Source: Idiomarina seosinensis
GTDB lineage: Bacteria > Pseudomonadota > Gammaproteobacteria > Enterobacterales > Alteromonadaceae
Length of the DNA: 64,000 nucleotides
Direction of reading: 5' to 3'
Assembly: GCF_003987275.1 (NCBI RefSeq)
Contig: NZ_PIQF01000002.1
Span: forward strand, 310,001 to 374,000
The position numbers and the translations under genes were made by a program. Each line of letters begins with the position of its first letter. Within the stretch, counting starts at the first letter, position 1. The notes below the pieces were generated by a model that was not told where the DNA came from, did not search any database, and saw nothing but the letters and a program-made list of their open reading frames with translations. Of the stretch, positions 55,500 to 64,000 are shown piece after piece.

Positions 55500-57392
55500 T
55501 TAGTTCAGTTTAAACTTACTGACTAATGATTCTAAACGATCAAACTCCTGTTGTAATTGTTGGCATGCCTCATTGGTTTGCTTCAGGTTCGTCTGATTCT
55601 TATCATTTAGCTCGCTAACACTTACAATGTCGGCATCCAGCGACTTAACCACTTTGTTTTGCTGCTCCGTCGCGGAAGCTACGGAGTGGTTCACGTCATC
55701 TATTTGTACGATGATTTCATCTATTTCGGTCATGTGTCCGGTTGATTCACCAGCAGACGCGACACATTCCTCGCTAGTCGATTCACTCTGCTTAATAACA
55801 CCCACTACCGCTTTTGTACCCTGCCTGACACGCTCAATCATATTTTCAATTTCTTCGGCTGAGTCCGCGGTTCGTTGGGCTAAGTTCCTAACTTCATCCG
55901 CCACAACAGCAAAACCACGTCCCGCTTCTCCGGCTCGAGCCGCCTCAATAGCTGCATTAAGTGCCAATAAGTTAGTCTGTTCAGTGATGCCTTTAATGAC
56001 CTCAAGTATCTGACCAATATTTTGCGTGTTTTCATCGAGCTCGCGAATGGCTTCTGCTGATTCTTTCATACTGCTCGATAGTTGCTCAATTTGCTCCATA
56101 TTATTGCGTAGCGCAGTACGCGCAGAAGTTGATTTGCTGTTCGCCAGCCCCGCCTGTTCAGAGGCCGTTGATGCGCTTGTAGAAATATCATTGGCACTGG
56201 CACCTAACTGATTGATTGCCGTAGCAATGGCGCTCGTTCGACTTGCCTGCTCGTCACCTAGCTGTACAGAGTCGTTGTTAGCTCGAACCATAGCGCGAAC
56301 GTTTTTTTCTAAAGCAACAGATGCTGTTTTAACATCACTTATGGCCGCGTGAATCTTCTCGATGAATTCATTCATACGTTGCGAAAGACGCCCAAACTCA
56401 TCATCGGACTCAACCGGTAGCCGCTGAGTAAGATCTCCTTCACCTCGGGCCATATCGGTCACCGCGTAATGCAAACGATCCAGTGGCCGCATTAGCAACT
56501 TAAGTAACCAACTTAATAAAATAACCACGGCTACTATACCAACCAACAAGTAGATCGCCGCGGTCCAGGCAAAGCTAGCAACACCGGCATAGGCTTTTTC
56601 TTCATCGATCGCTACCGCCAGATACCAGTTAACGCCCTCGATACCTTCAACTTTACGAAAAGATACGAGTCGCTCCACTCCGTCTACTGAATAAGCCTGA
56701 AACTTACTGGAAATACCAGCTCCTTCACCCAAGTATTGGCTAATCGATGAGTCGATGAGACCAGTATCCGGATGACTCAAAATGCTACCCTGCTGGTCAA
56801 CTAAAAAAGCGAAACCGAGCCCCATAAAATCGACATCATTAACAATGCCCGAAATGGTATCCAGCATCATGTCGCCACCGGCAACGCCTGATAAGCGGCC
56901 ATTCTCACGCATTGGCACGACTGCAGAAATTGTCAATTCATTGGTAGTAACGTCAATATAAGGCTTGGTATAAGTGGGCTGTTGCTGTTCCACAGCCAGT
57001 TGATACCAAGGACGCGAACGTGCGTCGTAATCATCCGGCAGGTCAATCGAGGTATCGTCAAGAATGAAGGTTCCATCGACCAAACCATAATAAACATTTT
57101 TAAAGTTGCCCGCGGCTTTTGACTGTTGCACTTTTTTCAGTGCCTGCGAATTAGAGTCTTCCGCCTGGTAAGCTTGAGCCGTCGCTCTCACAATACTCAT
57201 ACGGTCATTCAACCACTGAGAAATATTGCTCGATACTGATCCCGAAAGCGCCTGCATTTGAGCTTGCAAATCGGTGCGGATCTGCGCTGACATTTGATAA
57301 AAGTTAGTCAGTGTAAATACACCAAGGACCAGCACCAGTATCAACGATGCGGCAATAATCACTTTTTGGGTAAACTTAAGCGACTTCAACAT
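55500..57392 (-). CDS. Methyl-accepting chemotaxis protein with dCache sensor
   Basis: The 630-residue chemoreceptor has an N-terminal membrane helix (11-31), a periplasmic double Cache domain (about 35-270, including RSRPWYQLA typical of amine or amino-acid sensors), a second helix (about 275-297) and a HAMP domain. The signalling tip reads [31 protein letters not shown]. No C-terminal CheR pentapeptide is seen. The ligand is unknown. No chemotaxis operon genes are nearby. Confidence 0.95.
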   Translation of the reverse strand: MLKSLKFTQKVIIAASLILVLVLGVFTLTNFYQMSAQIRTDLQAQMQALSGSVSSNISQWLNDRMSIVRATAQAYQAEDSNSQALKKVQQSKAAGNFKNVYYGLVDGTFILDDTSIDLPDDYDARSRPWYQLAVEQQQPTYTKPYIDVTTNELTISAVVPMRENGRLSGVAGGDMMLDTISGIVNDVDFMGLGFAFLVDQQGSILSHPDTGLIDSSISQYLGEGAGISSKFQAYSVDGVERLVSFRKVEGIEGVNWYLAVAIDEEKAYAGVASFAWTAAIYLLVGIVAVVILLSWLLKLLMRPLDRLHYAVTDMARGEGDLTQRLPVESDDEFGRLSQRMNEFIEKIHAAISDVKTASVALEKNVRAMVRANNDSVQLGDEQASRTSAIATAINQLGASANDISTSASTASEQAGLANSKSTSARTALRNNMEQIEQLSSSMKESAEAIRELDENTQNIGQILEVIKGITEQTNLLALNAAIEAARAGEAGRGFAVVADEVRNLAQRTADSAEEIENMIERVRQGTKAVVGVIKQSESTSEECVASAGESTGHMTEIDEIIVQIDDVNHSVASATEQQNKVVKSLDADIVSVSELNDKNQTNLKQTNEACQQLQQEFDRLESLVSKFKLN

Positions 57393-57422
57393 GGCTTAGC
57401 TTTCTCTCATTATTGTAGTAGT

Positions 57423-58796
57423 TCAACCGACCTGTATGTCAGTTATCGGGTATCGTACGTACCGCTTCTTAGGTGTCGCTACAAAATATCCCAGGGTCAA
57501 TGGGCCCAGTCGTCCGGCAAACATTAGAAAAACCAGAATGAGCTGACTCGCACTCGTAACTTCTGCGGTGATACCGCGGGATAACCCAACCGTCGCGGAC
57601 GCTGACAAAACTTCAAACGCTATATCTATAAACGGCAGCTGGTTCAAAATCATTAATGCAAATATACCGCAGAATATTAAACCAAGGTAAACAATAGTGA
57701 CCGCCAAAGCTTTCATAACAAGGTCTTGCGGCACGGTACGATCAAATAAAGTGACCGCCTCACGCCGGCGTAAAAACGTGTACGTTGCCATTAACAAAAT
57801 AATGAACGTGCCAAGCTTTATGCCTCCGGCAGTGCTCATTGAGCCACCACCGATAAACATCAGTAACAACGTAAAAACAGCACTGGATTCTGTCATTGCT
57901 CCGGTATCCAGGGTGTTAAAACCGGCAGACCGGGGAGTGACTGCATGAAACCAACTATTCACCGCCTGATCGTACCAAGGCATTCCCGCAATCGTGGCTG
58001 AATTGTTTAATTCTAATAGCCACAATATGCCCATAGCGGCGAGATTAATAAATAATGTAGCCAGCAAAATAGCTTTGGTGTAAACGGAGAACTTGTACCA
58101 GCGTCGTTGTTCGTAAATATTATATATGACGGAAAAACCCAGCCCGCCAATCACAAATAAAACACTGACCAACAGTGTAATAAAACGCTGCTCCTGATAA
58201 TCGACCAGCCCGTTGGGGCTTAACACAAAGCCAGCGCTGTTAAACGCAGAAACTGCGTAAAAGGTCGATTCCAATAATGCGTCGGTAAAACCTTTATCTG
58301 CTACCCAATAAATTGTCATTGCAATCACAGCAATCGCTTCAGCAACTAAGGCTAACACGACTACCGCGAGGGCCGTCTGTTTAATCGATGCTAAACTGGT
58401 CTGCTGCATAACTTCTTTAGCCAGCATTTGCTGCTTCAAGCCGATTTGTCCACCCAGTGATATTGCGGCCAATACAGCAAAAGTCATAAAGCCCAGTCCG
58501 CCGGCCTGTATCAAAAGCGTAATTACCGTTAAGCCAAATCCAGAAAAGGTAGCTCCGGTATCGACCACCACCAAGCCTGTCACAGTAACCGCGGAGGTTG
58601 CTGTGAACAAACTCTCCAACCATGTGATCGGCTGTTCGGTAGCAAACGGCAGCTTTAACAATAAAGTACCCACTGCAATAAGCGCAGCGAACCCGGCCGA
58701 TAAAATAACCGGCGGACTAAATTTAACGGTTTGCCTACGATTGCTACGAGGTCGTTTCCGATAAAAGAAGTTTAGTTTCGGTAGCCACTGTTTCAT
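57423..58796 (-). CDS. ktrB: Potassium transporter membrane subunit KtrB/TrkH
   Basis: The 457-residue inner-membrane protein has four repeated helix-pore-helix units with selectivity-filter glycines in TVTGLVV, FNSAGF, TPRSAGFNT and SATVGLSRG. Its length suits KtrB of Na+-dependent Ktr systems better than TrkH of E. coli (483). A basic N-terminus (YRKRPRSNRRQ) precedes the first helix. It overlaps the KtrA gene by one base (TAATG), so the pair is co-translated. Confidence 0.94.
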   Translation of the reverse strand: MKQWLPKLNFFYRKRPRSNRRQTVKFSPPVILSAGFAALIAVGTLLLKLPFATEQPITWLESLFTATSAVTVTGLVVVDTGATFSGFGLTVITLLIQAGGLGFMTFAVLAAISLGGQIGLKQQMLAKEVMQQTSLASIKQTALAVVVLALVAEAIAVIAMTIYWVADKGFTDALLESTFYAVSAFNSAGFVLSPNGLVDYQEQRFITLLVSVLFVIGGLGFSVIYNIYEQRRWYKFSVYTKAILLATLFINLAAMGILWLLELNNSATIAGMPWYDQAVNSWFHAVTPRSAGFNTLDTGAMTESSAVFTLLLMFIGGGSMSTAGGIKLGTFIILLMATYTFLRRREAVTLFDRTVPQDLVMKALAVTIVYLGLIFCGIFALMILNQLPFIDIAFEVLSASATVGLSRGITAEVTSASQLILVFLMFAGRLGPLTLGYFVATPKKRYVRYPITDIQVG

Positions 58797-59458
58797 TACT
58801 TGTCTTGGCTTAGCTTAGGAGCCATTGATTTAAGGGCTTGCAAGCTACCTGCTAGCACTAGTGTTTCATTCCCTTCAAGAGTCACTGAAATAGATGGGTT
58901 GGCAGTTACCTCATCGCGACGCTTTAATAACAGTAAATGAAAATGCTCTAGTTCATCCGGTAAAATATCTTCAATTTTTGTGTCTTTAAGGTTGTCGCCA
59001 ACATCTATTTCAACACAATACCAGTTGTGGCCAAGCGACATATATTCATTAACCATCGGGTAATTCAACGCTTGCGCCACACGGATCCCCATTTCTTCTT
59101 CGGGATGAATGATCCTTGATACTCCAAGTTTGGACAATATCTGGTGATGCTCTTTTGACGTTGCTTTTGCCCAAACTTCTTTTACGCCAATACTCTTCAG
59201 ATGTAATACACAAAGCAAACTTGACTGCAGATCTTCGCCTATCGCCACCAATACCACGTCACAGTCTTCCAGGCTGAGTTCACGCAGCGCTTTTTCGTCG
59301 GTCACGTCGGCTATCGCAGCGTGAGTTAATTGGTCGGCTAATGCATCGACACTTTTTTCATCAGAGTCGACACCAATAACTTCATGTCCCAGGTCCAACA
59401 GCTCAAGCGATGTTCGGGCGCCAAACCGTCCCAACCCAACAATTCCAAACTGTGCCAT
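58796..59458 (-). CDS. ktrA: Potassium channel regulatory subunit KtrA/TrkA
   Basis: KtrA forms a cytoplasmic ring that gates KtrB in response to ATP, ADP or other nucleotides. The 220-residue protein has an RCK-N Rossmann domain (FGIVGLGRFGARTSLEL) and an RCK-C domain. The single RCK unit fits KtrA, whereas TrkA has two. ATG at 59458 lies 6 nt after AGGGGAA; a TTG one codon upstream is less likely. Confidence 0.95.
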   Translation of the reverse strand: MAQFGIVGLGRFGARTSLELLDLGHEVIGVDSDEKSVDALADQLTHAAIADVTDEKALRELSLEDCDVVLVAIGEDLQSSLLCVLHLKSIGVKEVWAKATSKEHHQILSKLGVSRIIHPEEEMGIRVAQALNYPMVNEYMSLGHNWYCVEIDVGDNLKDTKIEDILPDELEHFHLLLLKRRDEVTANPSISVTLEGNETLVLAGSLQALKSMAPKLSQDK

Positions 59459-59473
59459 CAAATTTCCCCTCTA

Positions 59474-60493
59474 TTAGTCGGCGATAACTCTATTTCGACC
59501 TGCGTCTTTGGCTTGATACAAACGTTGGTCGGCTCGCTCTAGCCAATCGGTCCAATGCTCGCCTTGCTTTAATTGAGCAACCCCAATTGATAATGTCATT
59601 GATGCCTCGGCACCTTTTACTTTAAACACTTTTTGCTCAAACTCAGTACGTAATGTTTCTGCCGCCACTACAGACCCGCTTAAATCGGTATCATGCAAAA
59701 TAACCAGAAACTCCTCACCGCCGACACGGAATACGCTGTCGGTAGCTCGCACCGATTGCTTAATCGTTGCTGCGGCCTGAATTAATAATCGGTCGCCCTG
59801 CAAGTGACCGAATTTATCGTTCAGGGGTTTAAACCAATCAATATCACAAATCATGACCGAAACATCGCCCTGACTGCGCTTAAACAATGCCAATATTTTA
59901 TCCAATTCAACGTTAAGTCGTTTGCGGTTGTAGACCCCCGTCAAGGTATCGGTCGTCGCCAGATCCGTAAAGTTGCGCTGCATGCGCTGTAGTAGTACCA
60001 ACAAAGTGATCGTTAAAACCACCATGGCGCCCAACGAGAGAATACCACGCCACGCCAAATCAAGAGGCATAGAAACTAACGCGGCCAAGCTGATTAACAG
60101 ATAAAAAATAAAGGCACTAACGAACGCTAATTTGCGTTTTAGCAAAAACACAACTGACGCCATCACCGGAAAACTCCAGAGAAAGCCATGGATACCATTT
60201 ATCCAGGTTGAATACGTAGCGGCTAAAGCCAACATGGTGACAAATATTAGCAGGTGAGTCTGCTCTAAACTTGCTTGCCGTGAGCGCACCGCAAGCGTGA
60301 GGGAGTATGTGCAAAAGGCCGCCAGCCAAGCGGCCATAAGCCAATTGTTCGCATATGCCTGGACTATCGCCAGTGGTAGCACAACCGCAAATGCTCCCCA
60401 CTGGGTCCGGTTAGCGACTTTACGAGTAAAAACAGACACGACATCCTCTGTCGTGTGCTGGGTTTGATCGGCACTCTTTCGGAATAGATCCAT
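59474..60493 (-). CDS. Membrane-bound diguanylate cyclase
   Basis: The 339-residue protein has five to six membrane helices (about residues 34-170) and a C-terminal GGDEF domain with VGGEEFLVILHD, an active-form GGEEF site, after TDTLTGVYNRKRL. An inhibitory RxxD site is not evident. It makes cyclic di-GMP. The sensed signal is unknown. It lies between ktrA and the M14 peptidase gene on the same strand, with spacings of 15 and 20 bp. Confidence 0.94.
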   Translation of the reverse strand: MDLFRKSADQTQHTTEDVVSVFTRKVANRTQWGAFAVVLPLAIVQAYANNWLMAAWLAAFCTYSLTLAVRSRQASLEQTHLLIFVTMLALAATYSTWINGIHGFLWSFPVMASVVFLLKRKLAFVSAFIFYLLISLAALVSMPLDLAWRGILSLGAMVVLTITLLVLLQRMQRNFTDLATTDTLTGVYNRKRLNVELDKILALFKRSQGDVSVMICDIDWFKPLNDKFGHLQGDRLLIQAAATIKQSVRATDSVFRVGGEEFLVILHDTDLSGSVVAAETLRTEFEQKVFKVKGAEASMTLSIGVAQLKQGEHWTDWLERADQRLYQAKDAGRNRVIAD

Positions 60494-60513
60494 GCGATTC
60501 CTTATCCCCGCAT

Positions 60514-63189
60514 TTAGCGAGTGATGGCTGGTGCCATGAATAACGCGTTCATAAGCACTGTATTCAACCCATCCATGTAAGCTCTATAGGTCGGTTCTTG
60601 GGTAAAACTTATAATCATTCCATCCGCCATTGGCTGCCACATTAACAAAGGCTTATAGGGCAGCTGCTTTAAAGTTTCGTCCCACAAAAAGCCGCTGGCA
60701 ATCAGATCATCCTGACCAGCGAACCAAGCAATATTACGCCCATCATTAATATCTATTGGACTAAAAATATCATTACCATTAAAAATGCTTACCAGATTCC
60801 CTCTGAGCCCAGCACTTAACCAATGAGCAGTATCAACTTCAGCATTAACTAGCGCTCCGGATACCCAGTCTGGATCCGCTTTATGCGGTTTAATTTCGGA
60901 CATAAATTGCTGTCGTGAACTAATAACTGTGCCGTCTACTTTTGTTGTGTCATTTACCTCTTTTGCCTCACCCTCTACTACGGCACGTTCAAGCTTGCTC
61001 TTCAATAGGCCTGCTTCCACTGCCCAGGCAGATGCATTACCCAACGTAATCAAGACTCCACCGTCAGCGATCCAGTCTTTTAATTGACTAACTGCAGCTT
61101 CGTCCAGATAGCCATCGTAGCCATAGCTCTCCGGCAGAATAAACACATCGAAACCATCCAGACCCGCTGTTTTTATTTGACCGGTACGCACTGCGGTTAC
61201 CGGGTAACCGATTTGCCGCTCGATGACAAACCGCGTATGACCAGCATTATATTGGCTGACTGGCTCATCCCAGGCCAGCCCAATTTTAGGCGCAAATAAG
61301 TTGTGCACATTCTCAGAGCCAAAGTTCGGCCCATCAGTGACCCAGCTGGTATCGACACCTTGTAGAGTCGCTCCCGTTTTTTCCGCTAGCTGCTGCAATA
61401 GGACAATCAAGTCTTGTTTTTCAGTATTGTCAGCTTGGGTTAAAATTAGAGAACCACTGTCAAATCGGCCTGCAGTTTCATGAGTAAAGGCTAACTCGCT
61501 CTGTTTAACTTCAAGGCCGTGCTGTAATGCGGCAGCCAGAAACCTCCCCGCATTCATATCACCCCAGTCAACCAAATAAGCAACGCTGGCATTAGGATTA
61601 ATGACCTCACCGGGGCTCACTCTGCCCTCACTAACAGCGACCGTTTCTACTGACGGTAAGTCATCACAAGCGTCAACCTGAACATTAAACATCAACGGCA
61701 GTGACCAGCCGGTCACGTCGTATATCTGATCCGGTAAATTGTTGCTGCGGCGTTGTTCTTGCTCCTGCAAAAAGTCACTCGCCATATCAACCTGTTCATC
61801 CATTAAGGTTCGGATCATCCGGTAACCCGGTTGAGCCATATCGACAATAAAACTGCCTTTTGGATACTCAACATCACAAACTTCAAACTTGTTTACCGAT
61901 GCGTCCACATCTATTCCCTGCTCCACCAGTAGCGAGGCCAGTTTGCGGGCTGCAGCAGGGTCATCTTTACCTGCAACCAATAGCGCTCGGCGTTCGTCAT
62001 TCTGACCCGCTTTCACCGCGCTTTTGCGGTAGTTCCAGAACTTCTGTAAAAGCGCCTGCCGCCGCTCAGCAACCGTCTCGATAGTTGATAGTGATGCAAT
62101 AAAATGTTGCTGGACACCGTCTGCATAAGTGAGTATCGAACCATCTTCACGCTCAAATCGGTGTCCTCGTGCTGACGCCATTTCGTAAGTCATTGCAACC
62201 GAACCGTGGTACAACGGCCAACTTGCACCATACCCCGGATAAAAGGCATCAAAAATTTCACGGGTAAAATAATGAAAACCTTTATCATCAAACCAAGTCG
62301 CATTATTTTTCCCAATCCAGTTAAGAGTTTCTCGTTGCTGCTCGGTTATCAACGGGTTATACGGCCGCGCTTCTGGCGTAAAGTAATAGGTTGAATCACC
62401 ACTCATTTCATGCAAATCAACAAAAACCAACGGGAAATAGGTCAGCAGTGCGTCTACCTGGCCTTTGATCTCAGGCTGAGTCAAAGCAATCCAATCTCTA
62501 TTCATATCAAACAAATAATGATTGGTGCGGCCACTGGGCCAAGGCTCATTATGTTCGGCACTGCGCCGGTCAGCCGAGTGCTCTAGCCCCACAGTCATAT
62601 AATAACGCTGTACAAAGCGTGCCCGCCCATCTGGATTCTGTAATGGGTCGATAAAGACAACAGTGTTATCCAACCATTCTTTAGTCTCCTGCCTTTGATC
62701 ATGCAACAAGTGGTAGCCGGTCATCATTGCCGCTTCAGGAGAAGAAATTTCGTTCCCATGGACACCGTAAGACAGCCAAATGCTAGCCGGCATTTCTTCA
62801 ATGAGCTTTTCGGCGTCACTATCGCTCAATTTCCTTGGGTCTGCTAATAATTGCATATTATTAGTAAACTGATCGAAGTTGCGGATATTATCTGCACTTG
62901 AGATAACTGCGTAATACAGTGTCCGACCTTCCCAACTTTTTCCGTATTCAAGCAGTTTTACCTGCTCCGGAAAAGCCGCAGCTAAAGCTTCGAAATATTG
63001 GCTCATCGCTTCAGGTGAAGTTATTTTGGTTCCTATCGGGTAACCTAGTACCTGCTCTACGGATACTGAATCACTACCATAGCTGGCTTCCTCTAACATC
63101 GAAGCCTCACCCTTAAGAGTATCGGCTACTGCCCCTGCTGCTGTCAGAGACAACGCAAGAGAAATGGTCAATTGCTTTAATACGCGCAT
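60514..63189 (-). CDS. Secreted M14 family zinc carboxypeptidase
   Basis: The 891-residue protein has a signal peptide ending near GAVAD and an N-terminal M14 domain. The zinc ligands are His and Glu in GVHGNEISSPEAA near residue 145 and His in FVDLHEMSG near residue 270; the general-base Glu is in AMTYEMASARGH near residue 340. Over 500 residues follow, including a segment (FDVFILPESYGYDGYLDEAAVSQLKDW) that looks like a class I glutamine-amidotransferase-like fold. ATG at 63189 starts the signal peptide; an ATG 21 bp upstream is also possible. The substrate is unknown. It may digest external peptides for nutrition. Confidence 0.93.
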   Translation of the reverse strand: MRVLKQLTISLALSLTAAGAVADTLKGEASMLEEASYGSDSVSVEQVLGYPIGTKITSPEAMSQYFEALAAAFPEQVKLLEYGKSWEGRTLYYAVISSADNIRNFDQFTNNMQLLADPRKLSDSDAEKLIEEMPASIWLSYGVHGNEISSPEAAMMTGYHLLHDQRQETKEWLDNTVVFIDPLQNPDGRARFVQRYYMTVGLEHSADRRSAEHNEPWPSGRTNHYLFDMNRDWIALTQPEIKGQVDALLTYFPLVFVDLHEMSGDSTYYFTPEARPYNPLITEQQRETLNWIGKNNATWFDDKGFHYFTREIFDAFYPGYGASWPLYHGSVAMTYEMASARGHRFEREDGSILTYADGVQQHFIASLSTIETVAERRQALLQKFWNYRKSAVKAGQNDERRALLVAGKDDPAAARKLASLLVEQGIDVDASVNKFEVCDVEYPKGSFIVDMAQPGYRMIRTLMDEQVDMASDFLQEQEQRRSNNLPDQIYDVTGWSLPLMFNVQVDACDDLPSVETVAVSEGRVSPGEVINPNASVAYLVDWGDMNAGRFLAAALQHGLEVKQSELAFTHETAGRFDSGSLILTQADNTEKQDLIVLLQQLAEKTGATLQGVDTSWVTDGPNFGSENVHNLFAPKIGLAWDEPVSQYNAGHTRFVIERQIGYPVTAVRTGQIKTAGLDGFDVFILPESYGYDGYLDEAAVSQLKDWIADGGVLITLGNASAWAVEAGLLKSKLERAVVEGEAKEVNDTTKVDGTVISSRQQFMSEIKPHKADPDWVSGALVNAEVDTAHWLSAGLRGNLVSIFNGNDIFSPIDINDGRNIAWFAGQDDLIASGFLWDETLKQLPYKPLLMWQPMADGMIISFTQEPTYRAYMDGLNTVLMNALFMAPAITR

Positions 63190-63292
63190 TATTTTGCTCG
63201 GCCTAATCATTTTTTAGTATATGTAAGACTAATGTAAAAGCAGAGCGGAACGAAGTGAAGGTTTATTTAATCATTGCGGTAAAGCAGCCAAT

Positions 63293-63321
63293 AAAAAAGC
63301 AGCTGTTAAGCTGCTTTTTTT
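63293..63321. terminator. Bidirectional terminator after the hemerythrin gene
   Basis: GCAGC and GCTGC (63299-63303, 63310-63314) pair, extended by A6 and T7 runs, with a 6-nt loop. It lies about 20 bp past the stop of the hemerythrin-like gene. The rest of the 150 bp before the M14 gene holds nothing else I can identify. Confidence 0.85.
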
Positions 63322-63339
63322 AACACGTTAAAAAGCAAG

Positions 63340-63858
63340 TTACTGGCAAGAGCCGCAACAAAAGTCTTCCCCGTGTTTTGGCACAGTATCTGAGTCGACA
63401 AACAGCACAGTATTTTCTAATTCAATATGATCGTTTAAATCCTGAACTAGTTCCCGCAATCCGCGATACAGCTCCTGCCAAGTGCCACAGGCCCCTTCGG
63501 GTGGGGTTAAGTCGTTAGTTATTGCCAAAATATGCTGCAGCTCCTGGTCATGTTGTACATGCTCCTCCTCCATCACAGAGATAGGGCCACTTGGATAAAT
63601 ACCACGCACTAACATTGGAAATAAGATTTGTTCTTCTTTCATCATATGGCTTTCTAATTCATGTAGCATGCTGTCCAAATGCTCAGCCAGGCCAGCTGGC
63701 ACTTGCGGATGGTCGTCGTGCACCTGCTCCACTTTTAAAGCCAGTTGCTTTAGCTCAGGAATTTGTGCACGATGGCGTTGATGAAAACGCTCAACAACGT
63801 ACTGCACTAATTCAGTGTTACTTTTATCCCGCCATTGATTTACAATTTCTTGTGACAT
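63340..63858 (-). CDS. Hemerythrin-domain protein, YtfE/ScdA-like
   Basis: The 172-residue protein is a four-helix hemerythrin type with candidate di-iron ligands in HRAQ, HLDSMLHELESHMMKEEQILFP, EEHVQHDQEL and NDHIELENTVLF. YtfE-type proteins repair Fe-S clusters or remove nitric oxide during nitrosative stress. This one lacks the short N-terminal ScdA_N domain with its Cys, but ends in an unusual CCGSC motif that could bind a metal or act as a thiol. A possible regulatory palindrome lies upstream. Confidence 0.88.
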   Translation of the reverse strand: MSQEIVNQWRDKSNTELVQYVVERFHQRHRAQIPELKQLALKVEQVHDDHPQVPAGLAEHLDSMLHELESHMMKEEQILFPMLVRGIYPSGPISVMEEEHVQHDQELQHILAITNDLTPPEGACGTWQELYRGLRELVQDLNDHIELENTVLFVDSDTVPKHGEDFCCGSCQ

Positions 63859-63877
63859 GTTGACCTCGTCGTCGAAT

Positions 63878-63902
63878 TAAAATGATTTGTAAAATACTTC
63901 GT
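63878..63902 (-). promoter_or_regulatory. Possible NsrR-like palindrome and promoter of the hemerythrin gene
   Basis: On the minus strand ACGAAGTATTT and AAATCATTTTA form an imperfect palindrome around TAC. The left half agrees with the NsrR half-site (AAGATGYATTT) at 9 of 11 positions, but the spacer is 3 bp rather than 1. A TTGTCA hexamer directly upstream could be the -35. The assignment is weak. Confidence 0.25.
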
Positions 63903-64000
63903 TGACAAACAACACTGCACAAATCAGGCCAACATCTACCCCCTTAGAGTTATTGAGCTACAGCGGCATCCGGGTATTATTAACCCTCCGTTTTTGGGTT

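Overview
The window is chromosomal DNA from a gammaproteobacterium. Four gene blocks follow Escherichia coli order: ubiA-plsB-lexA; nfuA-gntX-bioH; mutM through rpmGB, radC, coaBC, dut and slmA; and gpsA-secB-yibN-gpmI-envC-yibQ plus rsmD/ftsYEX-rpoH. A caa3-type cytochrome oxidase, a low-specificity threonine aldolase, KtrAB potassium uptake and GAF-GGDEF-EAL signalling suggest an aerobic marine Alteromonadales-type organism, perhaps Idiomarinaceae. That placement is inference. No rRNA, tRNA, prophage, insertion sequence or CRISPR array was seen.

Layout. 1-3.9 kb: end of ubiA, plsB, and a lexA-sulA SOS operon behind two LexA boxes. 4.1-12.4 kb: a complete cytochrome c oxidase locus (coxB with fused cytochrome c, coxA, ctaG, coxC, SURF1, a small SCO-like protein, ctaA, ctaB, sco). 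12.4-16.2 kb: a deacetylase lipoprotein, a DinF-type MATE exporter and a four-repeat DUF4397 lipoprotein. 16.3-24.3 kb: Fe-S, biotin, DNA repair, ribosomal protein and coenzyme A/dUTP genes. 24.3-36.4 kb: glycerol-3-phosphate, SecB, EnvC cell separation, RpoH and FtsYEX genes. 36.6-39.9 kb: a cystathionine beta-synthase/gamma-lyase pair and threonine aldolase.

The most notable region is 40.0-47.6 kb. A ribosomally made peptide precursor with eight Glu-Gly-Lys-Cys-Gly motifs (HvfA type) is followed by overlapping genes for its DUF692 multinuclear iron oxidase (HvfB) and DUF2063 partner (HvfC). After the convergent gene comM comes a thiol-redox operon of the Scs (suppressor of copper sensitivity) type, with order A-B-D-C. 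HvfA-type peptides carry copper-binding oxazolone/thioamide groups and Scs proteins protect periplasmic thiols under copper stress. Together they look like a copper-handling neighbourhood. Similar peptide systems are known, so the novelty is in the precursor architecture and the linkage.

47.6-64 kb: fpr, ubiK, rep, a GAF-GAF-GGDEF-EAL protein, a cytochrome c5, dinB, a His/Met-rich DUF4399 protein, a chemoreceptor, ktrB-ktrA, a diguanylate cyclase, a large secreted M14 carboxypeptidase and a hemerythrin-like protein. Many neighbours overlap by 1-20 bp, so the gene packing is very tight.
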